Assembly (NCBI RefSeq): GCF_000316575.1
Contig: NC_019682.1
Location: 5,753,501 to 5,817,500, forward strand
DNA from: Calothrix sp. PCC 7507
Lineage (GTDB): Bacteria > Cyanobacteriota > Cyanobacteriia > Cyanobacteriales > Nostocaceae
Length of the DNA: 64,000 nucleotides
Reading direction: 5' to 3'
Part shown: positions 56,139 through 64,000 of the stretch, piece by piece
How positions within the stretch are numbered: the stretch's first letter is position 1
Layout of the letters: every line of letters begins with the position of its first letter
Notes under the pieces: generated by a model
Told to the model about the DNA's origin: nothing
The model's input: the letters and a program-made list of their open reading frames with translations, nothing else
Database searches by the model: none
Translations under genes and position numbers: made by a program

Positions 56139-56365
56139 AGTTCAAAATTCCTACCTGTGTCTCTATCACGTTCAAACAACGAGGCGATATCATCTTCAGC
56201 AGATTCGTCGTCTATAAAACGTAGTCGCTCAAATAAAGGCAGTTCTTTTTTTTGTTGCTGCAAGTAATTGGATAATATTTTAATGACTGCTTCCTGTGGA
56301 TTTTTATAGTGACTGACTGCGATAATTTCATTAATTAGTTCATCATCTATTGTGATAATGGTCAT
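56135..56365 (-). CDS. VapB-like antitoxin, now without a full toxin
   Basis: A 76-aa protein starting MTIITIDDELINEIIAVSHYKNPQEAVIKILSNYLQQQKK, with an N-terminal ribbon-helix-helix-like strand and helix and an acidic C-terminal tail (DDESAEDDIASLFERDRD) as in VapB proteins that wrap their toxin. It overlaps the truncated VapC by four bases. With only a toxin fragment left, it is an orphan antitoxin. Confidence 0.8.
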   Translation of the reverse strand: MTIITIDDELINEIIAVSHYKNPQEAVIKILSNYLQQQKKELPLFERLRFIDDESAEDDIASLFERDRDTGRNFEL

Positions 56366-56434
56366 CGCTTTGTCCTCGGTTGTGTAAAATACAATTTATG
56401 CAATCTGAATAATTTTTTTAAGCTTATTGCATTC

Positions 56435-56653
56435 TTATAGAAAAGATTCTTCACGCATACACTCTGCTGTAAAAGCAAATACCGCTCTTAATGCTTGTGA
56501 GGTTAGAGTAGGATAGTTTTCTAGCACTTGTTGTTCTGTCTATCCTGCTGCAAAGAAACCCAATAAGAACTCTACAGATAAACGAGTTCCTTTGACAGTC
56601 GGCTTACCCAGCAGAATTTTAGGGTCTGAATGAATGTACTGTTGCCAGTCCAT
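56435..56653 (-). pseudogene. DUF433 antitoxin with an internal stop
   Basis: The minus strand reads MDWQQYIHSDPKILLGKPTV...EFLLGFFAAG, then TAG at 56542-56540, then TEQQVLENYPTLTSQALRAVF...EESFL to a TAA at 56437. This is a complete 72-residue DUF433 protein, a family that usually serves as antitoxin of a PIN-like DUF5615 toxin. The stop sits where Trp is usual (GWTEQQVLENYP), so one TGG-to-TAG change has cut the gene. No DUF5615 gene is next to it. Confidence 0.85.
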
Positions 56654-56842
56654 AGTTTGTACTCCGACTAAGCTACAGCTATTGTTGCACAGTCTGATTA
56701 TTTGTTGGCTTGGTGAAGAGGAGAGGCGATCGCGTTACTCTTAAATTAATCGCTAACAATCTAATTAGCTTATGCAGTCTTTTAATATCACGCTGCCAGA
56801 TGCGATCGCATGACTCTTAATTAATCGGCGACAATATAAAAA

Positions 56843-56905
56843 GACTCGTTCACGAGGATAAAAGCCTCGTGAACGAGTATCAAAGCCTCATTCACGAGGA
56901 TAAAA
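56843..56905. repeat. Three 21-bp hairpin repeats
   Basis: Three units of the same 21-bp family as at 51046-51360 (GACTCGTTCACGAGGATAAA and variants), with a partial fourth unit running into the lpxD stop codon at 56909. Together the two blocks bracket the CHAT-NTPase-TPR gene and the decayed toxin-antitoxin cluster. Confidence 0.92.
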
Positions 56906-56908
56906 GCC

Positions 56909-57955
56909 TCATTTATTTTGTTCTTGCCGTTGCAATTGTCTAAAAGTCTGGTGTATGTCTGGCAAGCGTTTATAAATTGCAGATATTTTCAGATATAGTT
57001 TGTGTGAAATTGCTGGGGTTCCAGAGACAATTTCACCTGGCGCAATATCGTGTAGAATGCCAGCCTGAGCTGAAGCCGTTGACCCATCACCCATTTTCGC
57101 TTTATTGGCAATTCCTACTTGTCCTGCCAAAATCACTCGCTTGCCTAATGTTACACCGCCAGCCATACCAGCTTGACCAGCGATCGCACAACCAAAACCA
57201 ATTTGGCAACCGTGGGCGATTTGCACTAGATTATCAATTTTGGTTTGGCTACCTATCCGTGTTTCTCCCACAGATGGGCGATCAACGGCACTATTACACC
57301 CTATTTCTACACCATCTTCTAAGACTGTATATCCAGATTGTTCCATTTTGTACCAACCAGTCCGGGTAGGAACGAAACCAAAGCCTTCTGCACCAATGAC
57401 AGTGCCACTGTGAATTACGCAGTCTGCACCAATTTGGGTGCGTTCGTGAATGGTACAGTTAGCATGTAAGGTGGTGCGATCGCCTATTTTGGCATCTGGA
57501 TAAATCACTACGTTGGGATGAATAATTGCCCCATTGCCAATCTCCACCCCTGGCTGAATTACAACATGAGGCCCAATATAAACATCACTGCCGATTTTGG
57601 CTGTGGGATGAATTACCGCACTAGGATGAATTTCTGCCTTTGGTTGGTATGGTTGATAAAAAAGTGCGATCGCTTTGGCAAATAACAGTCGTGGTTGTGG
57701 TGTAGCTAACCAGGCGATACCCTGCTCTTGTGCTTGCAACTGTAATGTTTTATTTTGAGGCAAAATTAAAGCACTGGCGCTTGTCTTACTCACCAAAGAC
57801 GCAAATTTTCCTCCTTCTACATAACTAAGAGTGCCAATAGTAGCTTCATCAATCGCTGCTACCCCTGTAATCTCTGGGTCATGGTTTTGATTAGCAGTGA
57901 GGCTATGATCGGTGACAGCGTCGCCGATTCGGCTTAAGATTTCGCTGAGTTTCAT
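56909..57955 (-). CDS. lpxD: UDP-3-O-acylglucosamine N-acyltransferase
   Basis: A 348-aa protein from the ATG at 57955 (an in-frame start seven codons up is less likely). The N-terminal substrate-binding domain (VAAIDEATIGTLSYVEGGKF) is followed by a left-handed beta helix of hexapeptide repeats (IHPSAVIHPTAKIGSDVYIGPHVVI...). The catalytic His is in IAHGCQIG. It adds the N-linked acyl chain during lipid A synthesis at the inner membrane. The end of the gene abuts the 21-bp repeat block. Confidence 0.96.
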   Translation of the reverse strand: MKLSEILSRIGDAVTDHSLTANQNHDPEITGVAAIDEATIGTLSYVEGGKFASLVSKTSASALILPQNKTLQLQAQEQGIAWLATPQPRLLFAKAIALFYQPYQPKAEIHPSAVIHPTAKIGSDVYIGPHVVIQPGVEIGNGAIIHPNVVIYPDAKIGDRTTLHANCTIHERTQIGADCVIHSGTVIGAEGFGFVPTRTGWYKMEQSGYTVLEDGVEIGCNSAVDRPSVGETRIGSQTKIDNLVQIAHGCQIGFGCAIAGQAGMAGGVTLGKRVILAGQVGIANKAKMGDGSTASAQAGILHDIAPGEIVSGTPAISHKLYLKISAIYKRLPDIHQTFRQLQRQEQNK

Positions 57956-58026
57956 GTTTGTGCTTTCACAAGTCATCTACAAAGGCAAGATAATTGTCGC
58001 TCTTTGTGACGATAATGTTCTACAGG

Positions 58027-58303
58027 TATAGAACTCCTATTTGATTTTTGAACAAATCAAAGTATTTGTAGGGTGGGCAATGCCTAGTGGTTTGTCAATT
58101 TTGTTTTGAGGGGTTTTTGGTAGTGCGGGACGAAAAGCCCGCGTGAGCGAGACGCTCACACTACAGTCCCTCATTTCAACCCTGACAGACTACTAGGGTG
58201 TTGACTCTGTGCCTTTTTAGGCGCTGGCTCCTTTAAGCCGGGGAACCCTAGTCGAGCAGTGGCTCCCCTACATGTAGTTCAAAAATCAAAGCGGACTGCT
58301 ATA
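58027..58303. mobile_element. 277-bp MITE-like element with a nested repeat
   Basis: The ends are TATAGAACTCC...TTTGATTTTTGAA and TTCAAAAATCAAA...GGACTGCTATA, similar to the element at 39111-39284. Inside lies a TAGTGGTTTGTCAA...GACAGACTACTA segment of another repeat family, with GCGTGAGCGAGACGCTCAC. The rest of the gap 57956-58498 shows no gene. Confidence 0.7.
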
Positions 58304-58498
58304 TGTAGGTAAGTAGTCATCATGAAATGCGTACACAAATAACGCATGAAAAAGGGCATGGGGAGGAATAGGTAAATAATTTAACTTTGAACCTCCTGCC
58401 TTCTACCTTTTTCAAGTTCCGTAGTATGGTGGGCACTGCCCACCTGATCAGGGTTTTGATCAGCTACAGACACTTAGATGTTTTCAACATCAAGAAAA

Positions 58499-58969
58499 CT
58501 AAGATGGTGGTAAATCCTGCCCATCATAAGATTGCGGTTCTGGAGATGGTGGTGGGGAAGCAGCTGTAGCTACACTTGACGGTTCTTCTGCTGAAGAAGG
58601 TTTGATCCCTTGGAGAGCTTTACCAAGAACATAGGAAGTGCTGCTAATGCCTAATAATCCCAAAATCTGATCGGGAATTGAGGCAGGAAACGAAGGTGGC
58701 TTCCCGCTAGTAATGATTAATACTAGACTCATAGAAATGACAAACACGAATATCAACAGTTGAAAACGTGCCAGACTGGCATCACCAGAGCTTTCACTAA
58801 TTAGCTTTTCTAGATTTATTCCCCGCCTTTTACCTTTACGAGTGTTTACATTCCAAGTTCCGTCCCAAATAAATATTAGGATAAATATTTCTAAAACTGC
58901 GACGAAAATGGTAATGATACAACCGATAACTAGCGCCAGAATCGTAAACAAATCATTAATATTAGGCAC
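58499..58969 (-). CDS. Membrane protein of unknown function, second of a paralogous pair
   Basis: A 156-aa protein. Two or three membrane helices are seen: TILALVIGCIITIFVAVLEIFILIFIW, LLIFVFVISMSLVLIIT and a weaker LLGISSTSYVLGKAL. The C-terminus is Pro/Ser-rich. A GTG start overlaps the upstream gene's stop by eight bases and has GGAGG eight bases before it. The SLARFQLL...PDQILGLLGISSTSYVLGKAL part resembles PARLQLL...RSEYLLMLGGSNFVYIWGKL in the upstream protein, so the two are likely paralogues. The function is unknown. Confidence 0.72.
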   Translation of the reverse strand: MPNINDLFTILALVIGCIITIFVAVLEIFILIFIWDGTWNVNTRKGKRRGINLEKLISESSGDASLARFQLLIFVFVISMSLVLIITSGKPPSFPASIPDQILGLLGISSTSYVLGKALQGIKPSSAEEPSSVATAASPPPSPEPQSYDGQDLPPS

Positions 58970-59345
58970 GCTCTGACCTCCGTTCTCTAATTATTGAGGA
59001 CAATTTGCCCCAAATGTAGACAAAATTACTTCCTCCTAACATCAAAAGATATTCTGAGCGAATTTCTGGCAGACTACACGGCAAATTTTGCACTTTGCAC
59101 AAGTTGATATTCTGTCTGACCTCAATTAGGTAAACGACAACAAATATGACGCTGAGTAGCAGTAGTTGCAAGCGTGCTGGACTATAAGTTTTCTGGCTGT
59201 CCTTTTCTTGCAATAATCCTCTAATATTAATTTTCTTTTTGATGATCAGAAAAAATATAGAGGACATTAGCCCTACAAGAAACACCCAAATCTCAACCTG
59301 AATGAATTTTGATAGGAAATCAAATCCCAATTTTTGGATTTCCAA
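58962..59345 (-). CDS. Membrane protein of unknown function, first of a paralogous pair
   Basis: A 127-aa protein from a TTG start. Helices are at about residues 17-36 (VEIWVFLVGLMSSIFFLII) and 59-75 (LLLLSVIFVVVYLIEV), and a third near residues 98-117. It shares the SPARLQLLL and WGKL landmarks with its partner. Its stop codon lies in the partner's start region, so the two proteins are made together. No close enzyme or toxin motif is seen. Confidence 0.65.
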   Translation of the reverse strand: MEIQKLGFDFLSKFIQVEIWVFLVGLMSSIFFLIIKKKINIRGLLQEKDSQKTYSPARLQLLLLSVIFVVVYLIEVRQNINLCKVQNLPCSLPEIRSEYLLMLGGSNFVYIWGKLSSIIRERRSERA

Positions 59346-60023
59346 AATTAAGCCTCCAGCTCAAACATGCCCTGAATTTGGATAATTGCTAAATCAGTCA
59401 ATATACTAAAGGTAGAGTTTTTCTTATACAAGCAGTTATATAAAACTTATTTTTAGCTAAACTAAGTTTATATTTCTTAAAATTTATTCACTCTTTTTTT
59501 ACTCGGTGTTTGAATATTCACTAATTAAACGATAGTATAGGGCCCCTATTTTATTTTTGAAATACACGTAGTGTCGTGGCAAGCCTTAAATATTGCAATA
59601 AAAAAGGTTCGTAATTTCTCTTCTCTACGAGAGGCTGCGCCAACAGCGCCTTCTTAACCACAAATCTAATGCAATCAAATGAACCACCCATAAAAGACAA
59701 TCTCGTTCAGTTGCGAAGTAGGGGCACGGCATCCTAAATCTTTTCGGTAAGCCGATAATCTTACTAGTGCCGTGCCCGTACGATATCTTTTCGGCAAGCC
59801 AATAATCTTACTAGTGCCGTGCCCGTACAATGTATTTTTGGTTAACGCACAAATTTAGCCTTGACACGCCACTACAGATACTACATATACTTAGATTTTT
59901 TCAGGAATCAAACTGGATCGCTATGTTACATATTTATGCGTGAGACTCCAAGGGATTTAGCTAAAATGCAAATGTTCACCAAGTGGCATTTTGTCTGCCC
60001 ACGTAAATCTACAAAAAATATCG
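59346..60023. other. 678-bp intergenic region with a 47-bp tandem repeat
   Basis: It contains two 47-bp direct repeats (59738-59784 and 59785-59831; unit starts ATCTTTTCGGTAAGCC and ends GTGCCGTGCCCGTAC). A TATAGGGCCCCTATTTTATT stretch at 59536 resembles one end of the TATAGGA MITE family. No gene is supported here. Confidence 0.75.
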
Positions 60024-61073
60024 ATGAGTAATCAACAACCGGACTACGATCCCAGTGGGGTAGGTGAAATCAATGGCAACCTTCTTGGTTTACCATTTGA
60101 CTATGAAGGAGCCAATCTGATCGTTATTGGTGTACCGTGGGAAGTTACTGTATCCTACAAAGCAGGTACCGCCAACGGCCCGCAGCAAATTTTAAATGCT
60201 TCGACTCAACTGGATTTGTTCGATTTTGATCATCCTAGTGGATGGAAACAGGGAATTTTTATGGTAGAAATTCCCCAGGATATTTTAGAGAAGAATAAAT
60301 ACTATCGCACCTTAGCAGCCGAAATTATCGAGCGACTCGCCCAAGGCAAATCACTGACAGATACACCAGATTTAACATCTATATTGACAGAAATTAATCA
60401 AGCTTGTGAACAGGTGAATCAATGGCTGTTTGCACAATCTCAAGAAGCAATTAAAAATGGTAAGCGCGTTGCAGTCATTGGTGGCGATCACAGTTCACCA
60501 TTAGGATATTTCCAGGCTTTGGCAGCGAGATACACAAACTATGGGATTTTGCACATCGATGCACATGCAGATTTACGCGATGCTTATGAGGGATTTGAGT
60601 TTTCCCATGCATCAATCATGTTCAATGCCATGAAAATACCACAAATTACTAAATTAGTGCAGGTGGGTTTGCGCGATATTTGTCATGATGAAGTGGAAAT
60701 AATTGACCAATCAAATGGTCGAATTGTGGCTTATTATGATCCAGCAATTAAACAAAGGCTCTATTCTGGAAGTACTTGGATTAATTTATGTCGAGAAATT
60801 ATTAGTCATTTACCTGAATACGTTTATATTAGTTTTGATGTTGATGGTCTAGATCCTAAACTCTGTCCAAATACAGGTACTCCCGTCCCAGGGGGACTAG
60901 AATTAGAACAAGCTTTTTGTTTATTTAGGGAATTAATTAATAGCGATCGCAAAATTATTGGCTTTGATGTCTGCGAAGTTGGTGACGCTGAGTGGGATGG
61001 CAATGTCGGGGCGCGGATAGTTTACAAGCTGGCAAATTTTCTCGATTTATCTCAGCAAGGCAATAGGGAATAG
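60024..61073 (+). CDS. Ureohydrolase family protein (agmatinase or guanidine hydrolase)
   Basis: A 349-aa protein from the ATG at 60024, which gives MSNQQPDYDPSGVGEINGN; an earlier frame start adds 11 residues. The binuclear metal motifs are complete: GGDHSSPLG, DAHADLRD and SFDVDGLDP, then PGGLELEQAF. The family includes agmatinase, arginase and the cyanobacterial guanidine hydrolase GdmH, which was long annotated as agmatinase. The sequence alone does not decide between agmatine and guanidine. It probably works in nitrogen metabolism. Confidence 0.88.
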   Translation: MSNQQPDYDPSGVGEINGNLLGLPFDYEGANLIVIGVPWEVTVSYKAGTANGPQQILNASTQLDLFDFDHPSGWKQGIFMVEIPQDILEKNKYYRTLAAEIIERLAQGKSLTDTPDLTSILTEINQACEQVNQWLFAQSQEAIKNGKRVAVIGGDHSSPLGYFQALAARYTNYGILHIDAHADLRDAYEGFEFSHASIMFNAMKIPQITKLVQVGLRDICHDEVEIIDQSNGRIVAYYDPAIKQRLYSGSTWINLCREIISHLPEYVYISFDVDGLDPKLCPNTGTPVPGGLELEQAFCLFRELINSDRKIIGFDVCEVGDAEWDGNVGARIVYKLANFLDLSQQGNRE

Positions 61074-61136
61074 GGAACAGGCAATAGGCAATAGGCAATA
61101 AATAACTATTCCCTATAACGCCCAATGCCTCATGCC

Positions 61137-62849
61137 CTATGCAGTAAGCAACTCCATCATTGAATAACCTTTCTCTAATATCTGAGCGATCGCCTCAGCG
61201 GAAATAGGACGACTGAAGTAGAATCCTTGGCCTTCATTACACCCGCGCATTTGCAGGTAGTCAAGTTGTTCTTGTGTTTCTACACCTTCTGCTGTGATGT
61301 TTAAATGGAGGCTTTTAGCCAACGCAATAATGGCATCAGTCACAGCAGCACTATCAGCATTAGATGTCACATCCTGCACAAATGACCGATCAATTTTGAG
61401 CATGTTCACAGGAAAACGCTTTAAGTAGTTCAAAGAAGAATAGCCAGTGCCAAAGTCATCTAGTGCTAGGGATATGCCCAGTTCTCGTAATTTTTGTAAG
61501 GTTCTCACAGAGTGCTGAATGTCAGTCATCAAGAAACTTTCAGTCACTTCCAGTTCTAGATCGGATGCTGCCAATCCCGTCTCTTCCAGAGTCTGCTTGA
61601 CAATCTCCACCAAATTTGCTTTCTCAAACTGCCGTCCTGACAGATTCACTGACATCCGCACAGGAGGGAATCCAGTGAGTTGCCAAGCACGATTTTGGGC
61701 GCAAGCAGTTCGCAAAACCCATTCACCAATGGGCACAATTAAACCATTAGCTTCGGCAATGGGAATAAACTCGACTGGAGAAACCAAACCCCTAGTAGGA
61801 TGTTGCCAACGAACCAGAGCTTCTAATGCCGTCACTTTTCCGCTATGCAAATCAACCAAAGGTTGATAATAAACTAACATTTCGTTGCGCTCCAGGGCTC
61901 CATGTAGCTCGTTTTCTAAGGACATTCGCTTTTGCAACTGAGCATTCATCTCTGGTGAATAAAACTTGTTTTGGCTACGCCCTTGTTGCCTCGCCTGGTA
62001 GAGTGCGATGTGAGCCTGTTGTAAGAGTTGATCTACACTATTTAGCCCATCCAGTCCATCAATTGTGATCCCGATGCTAGCTGTGATATGAATCGAGTTA
62101 CCATCCAGAGAAAAGGGTTTTGCTATGGTACTCAACAGTAACTGGGATAGCTTGATCACACTCTCAAAAGAAGGAATTTCTGTACGGGCGATCGCAAATT
62201 CACCTGCACTCACATAGGCGAGAATTTCTGTCTGACCCATGCAAGATGTTAAACGCTGGGCAACTGCTCTTAAAAGCAACTTTGATGACTCATGCTCCAA
62301 GCCATGACTAGTCACTGTAAAATCATCGATACCTAACGAAAGCACAGCTACCAATCGCTGGTTATTTTGAGGTGGGGATAAAGTCTGTGAGAGGCGATCG
62401 CAAAACAAATCTCGATTAGGCAATCCAGTTACTTCATCATAGTTAGAGATGTAGTGAATTAACTCATCTAATTTTTGCAGAGTTTGAGAGGTATCTGCCA
62501 TTAATGTACCCACTTCATCCACAAATTCCGTGGGCAGTTCCGGTAAAGTCTTGGTATTTAAATAGTCTTGTAATGCAGTAGAGGTCAAAATGACTGGGGC
62601 AAGCAGGTTGTTTATGGCGTAAAGTGTGGCTGCTGTACCCGCTAACGTTGCCAACAACGCAGTCAGTAAAACTCGTGCTGCTATCTCCCAAGAATAGGAA
62701 TTTGAAATGACAAAACTGCCGAGTAAAGCCAGAAGAGGTATGTGAGTACCTAAAAAAGCCACCAACAAAATTTTGGCGGTGTAACTTTTCTTGAGAAATC
62801 CGAATTGAGCCAGGAAAGTGTAGAGGTAAAGCTTACGGTTTTGCGTCAT
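61137..62849 (-). CDS. Membrane GGDEF-EAL protein with a degenerate GGDEF site
   Basis: A 570-aa protein. Two N-terminal membrane helices (about residues 26-48 and 58-82) and a short linker precede a GGDEF domain whose active site is SAGEF (residues 214-218) instead of GGDEF, so diguanylate cyclase activity is unlikely. The EAL domain looks intact: EALVRW at 343-348, the NLSGRQFE loop, [13 protein letters not shown] and EGVETQEQ. It most probably hydrolyses cyclic di-GMP, with the degenerate GGDEF as a GTP sensor or a structural part. Confidence 0.93.
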   Translation of the reverse strand: MTQNRKLYLYTFLAQFGFLKKSYTAKILLVAFLGTHIPLLALLGSFVISNSYSWEIAARVLLTALLATLAGTAATLYAINNLLAPVILTSTALQDYLNTKTLPELPTEFVDEVGTLMADTSQTLQKLDELIHYISNYDEVTGLPNRDLFCDRLSQTLSPPQNNQRLVAVLSLGIDDFTVTSHGLEHESSKLLLRAVAQRLTSCMGQTEILAYVSAGEFAIARTEIPSFESVIKLSQLLLSTIAKPFSLDGNSIHITASIGITIDGLDGLNSVDQLLQQAHIALYQARQQGRSQNKFYSPEMNAQLQKRMSLENELHGALERNEMLVYYQPLVDLHSGKVTALEALVRWQHPTRGLVSPVEFIPIAEANGLIVPIGEWVLRTACAQNRAWQLTGFPPVRMSVNLSGRQFEKANLVEIVKQTLEETGLAASDLELEVTESFLMTDIQHSVRTLQKLRELGISLALDDFGTGYSSLNYLKRFPVNMLKIDRSFVQDVTSNADSAAVTDAIIALAKSLHLNITAEGVETQEQLDYLQMRGCNEGQGFYFSRPISAEAIAQILEKGYSMMELLTA

Positions 62850-63218
62850 CTCAATTATGTATGAAAACTAAGAGTTGCTAATTTTGCCACCAAGTATTTT
62901 GGTGAAAGTGGATTTTAAATTCACAATCCTAAAAAATTTTCTCAGCGAAAAAATCCATATAGGGTCATTTATTATGCTTCCCAATATGGCTACTCATTGC
63001 ATAGATTTTGTATATTTTTTCTGTAAATAAAACAATACAATCAGCTTTTTACCCAAACAACTCTATCGTAGAATTACTTATTAAACAAGAATTCTACGTA
63101 AAAATAGTGAAAAAATTACGTACAATAAATAAAATTTTTCTTAATATTTTAAGTTAGAGACGCGATTTATCGCTGTCTCTACAGAGAATTTATTCGTCAA
63201 TTATTCCTTGACAAACCC
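62850..63218. other. 369-bp intergenic region
   Basis: AT-rich gap between the GGDEF-EAL gene start and the stop of the secreted protein gene. It includes AGAGACGCGATTTATCGCTGTCTCT near 63157-63181, an imperfect hairpin that could terminate the minus-strand gene. Otherwise nothing recognised. Confidence 0.5.
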
Positions 63219-63785
63219 CTAGTTATTTGCTGGGACTAATTCCACATCGCCGCAAGAGCCACCTGTCAAACGATAGTCATCTACCTGAACCCAGCTATCT
63301 TGACCCAAAGCCCAGAATCCGGTGAAGATATTGTAAGTAGATTCGTTGCCTGTTCTAAATTGTATAGTCAGCGGCGTGTAGCGAGGTAAGCTACCAAACT
63401 TTTGTTCAGAAAACACCTTCTGTTGAGCATCTCGCACACCAAAATAACCATCTGTGACATTGCCTGATGTCCGCACATAAGCTGTCAATTTATACTGAGT
63501 ATTTGGCTGTAATTTAACACGTTGACGGATGCCGTTCCATCCAGATACGTTTCGCATCCAAACGTTGTTTTTCCCTGCATAGCTGTAATTCAATCCCTGA
63601 TCAACACCAACTCTACCTTCAGCCACCCAAGGACTGCTGACCCTTTGGCTAGGTTGTCCTTCAAAATCGCCACCAGAAAGTGGAGAAGCGCAAGAAGCTG
63701 GAGTTTTAGCAGAACCAATATTGAGGGTAACGATAGTCGTAATGAATACTGCAACTATGCCGAAAGATAACGGTTTCCTAGCCAT
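63219..63785 (-). CDS. Secreted probable carbohydrate-binding protein
   Basis: A 188-aa protein with a signal peptide (residues ~1-27, ending GSAKTPASCA). The mature part has the beta-sandwich pattern of a CBM_4_9-like domain: GGDFEGQPSQRVSSPWVAEGRVGVDQG at the start, LQPNTQYKLTAYVRTSG in the middle, and SWVQVDDYRLTGG at the end. It probably binds polysaccharide outside the cytoplasm. Two Cys (in ASCASP and GGSCGDV) could form a disulfide. No catalytic domain is present. Confidence 0.75.
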   Translation of the reverse strand: MARKPLSFGIVAVFITTIVTLNIGSAKTPASCASPLSGGDFEGQPSQRVSSPWVAEGRVGVDQGLNYSYAGKNNVWMRNVSGWNGIRQRVKLQPNTQYKLTAYVRTSGNVTDGYFGVRDAQQKVFSEQKFGSLPRYTPLTIQFRTGNESTYNIFTGFWALGQDSWVQVDDYRLTGGSCGDVELVPANN

Positions 63786-63961
63786 TTAGCTTGACCTCTT
63801 GAATCAGGGGAATTACGAAAGCTCACATGTATATAATATGTTTGCCTCATCAGCTTTATGCAAAGTATATTTGTGATCCGAAAATTTCAGACAGGATGGG
63901 CACTGGATTTCGCCATGCTTAGATTTGACAGTTGTCTAATTTGTCGTGGTAGACTGCTCAG

Positions 63962-64000
63962 ATGAAGTCGGCCAAGTCAAGCGATCGCAAATTAGTAAGT
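63962..64000 (+). CDS. Possible start of a gene running off the window
   Basis: An ATG at 63962 opens 13 codons (MKSAKSSDRKLVS) to the window edge. Upstream is TTGACA near 63926 and TAGACT about 19 bases further, a loose promoter. Too short for any product call. Confidence 0.35.
   Translation, partial: MKSAKSSDRKLVS

Overview
The window reads as chromosomal DNA of a filamentous, probably heterocyst-forming cyanobacterium of the Nostoc/Anabaena type. It has psbA (photosystem II D1), nblA (phycobilisome degradation), a ferrochelatase with a C-terminal chlorophyll-binding-like segment, very frequent HIP1 octamers (GCGATCGC), heptanucleotide short tandem repeats, two CHAT-domain TPR proteins and many MITE-like palindromic repeats. 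The assignment rests on gene content and repeat style; no rRNA or tRNA gene was recognised.

Layout. 0-5.4 kb: a minus-strand run with a CPXCG protein (cut by the edge), a radical SAM protein, a SemiSWEET transporter, a decayed Rpn/DUF4351-type gene, a 597-aa protein built of an unnamed ~62-aa repeat, and a DUF29 protein. 5.4-10 kb: aroC, psbA (Gln130 low-light type), a HIT protein and comM. 10-14.9 kb: a PIN toxin-antitoxin pair, a BrkB-family protein, a YetF/DUF421 protein, purB between inverted repeats, and DUF4126. 15-19.7 kb: DUF2808, hemH, a methyltransferase, DUF29 and a Tat-exported dienelactone hydrolase-like protein. 19.7-20.25 kb: nested MITEs. 20.2-26.1 kb: an SPFH/Arc operon, a P-loop kinase-like protein, nblA, small orphan genes and a B12/radical SAM protein. 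26.3-30.2 kb: argJ and gatB, with an 1180-bp gap holding three copies of a predicted small RNA gene. 30.3-39.9 kb: a frameshifted HAD phosphatase, a secreted TPR-CHAT protein, a sulfurtransferase, an acyltransferase, a DUF442 phosphatase, a transposase remnant and a fasciclin protein. 40-44.5 kb: PPK2, a CheB/CheR-PAS pair and a second PIN toxin-antitoxin. 44.8-50.2 kb: acpP-fabF-tkt and an HdrB-like protein. 50.2-57 kb: an accessory island with MITEs, a 15-unit 21-bp repeat array, a 1513-aa CHAT-NTPase-TPR protein, decayed toxin-antitoxin genes and a second small block of the 21-bp repeat. 57-64 kb: lpxD, a coupled pair of paralogous membrane proteins, a ureohydrolase, a GGDEF-EAL protein and a secreted probable carbohydrate-binding protein.

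How it works together. Housekeeping genes (aroC, purB, argJ, gatB, hemH, tkt, fabF, acpP, lpxD) are separated by accessory patches of toxin-antitoxin modules, CHAT proteins and mobile repeats. The two most notable items are the minus-strand sRNA array at 27.70-28.45 kb, in which every copy has its own -10 box and a terminator hairpin, and the CHAT-STAND-TPR protein at 51.43-55.97 kb. The latter has the architecture of bacterial NLR-like sensors. It carries 13 near-identical 40-aa TPRs and lies between two blocks of the same 21-bp hairpin repeat. Several genes show recent decay by single events (nonsense codon, one-base insertion, loss of a catalytic residue).
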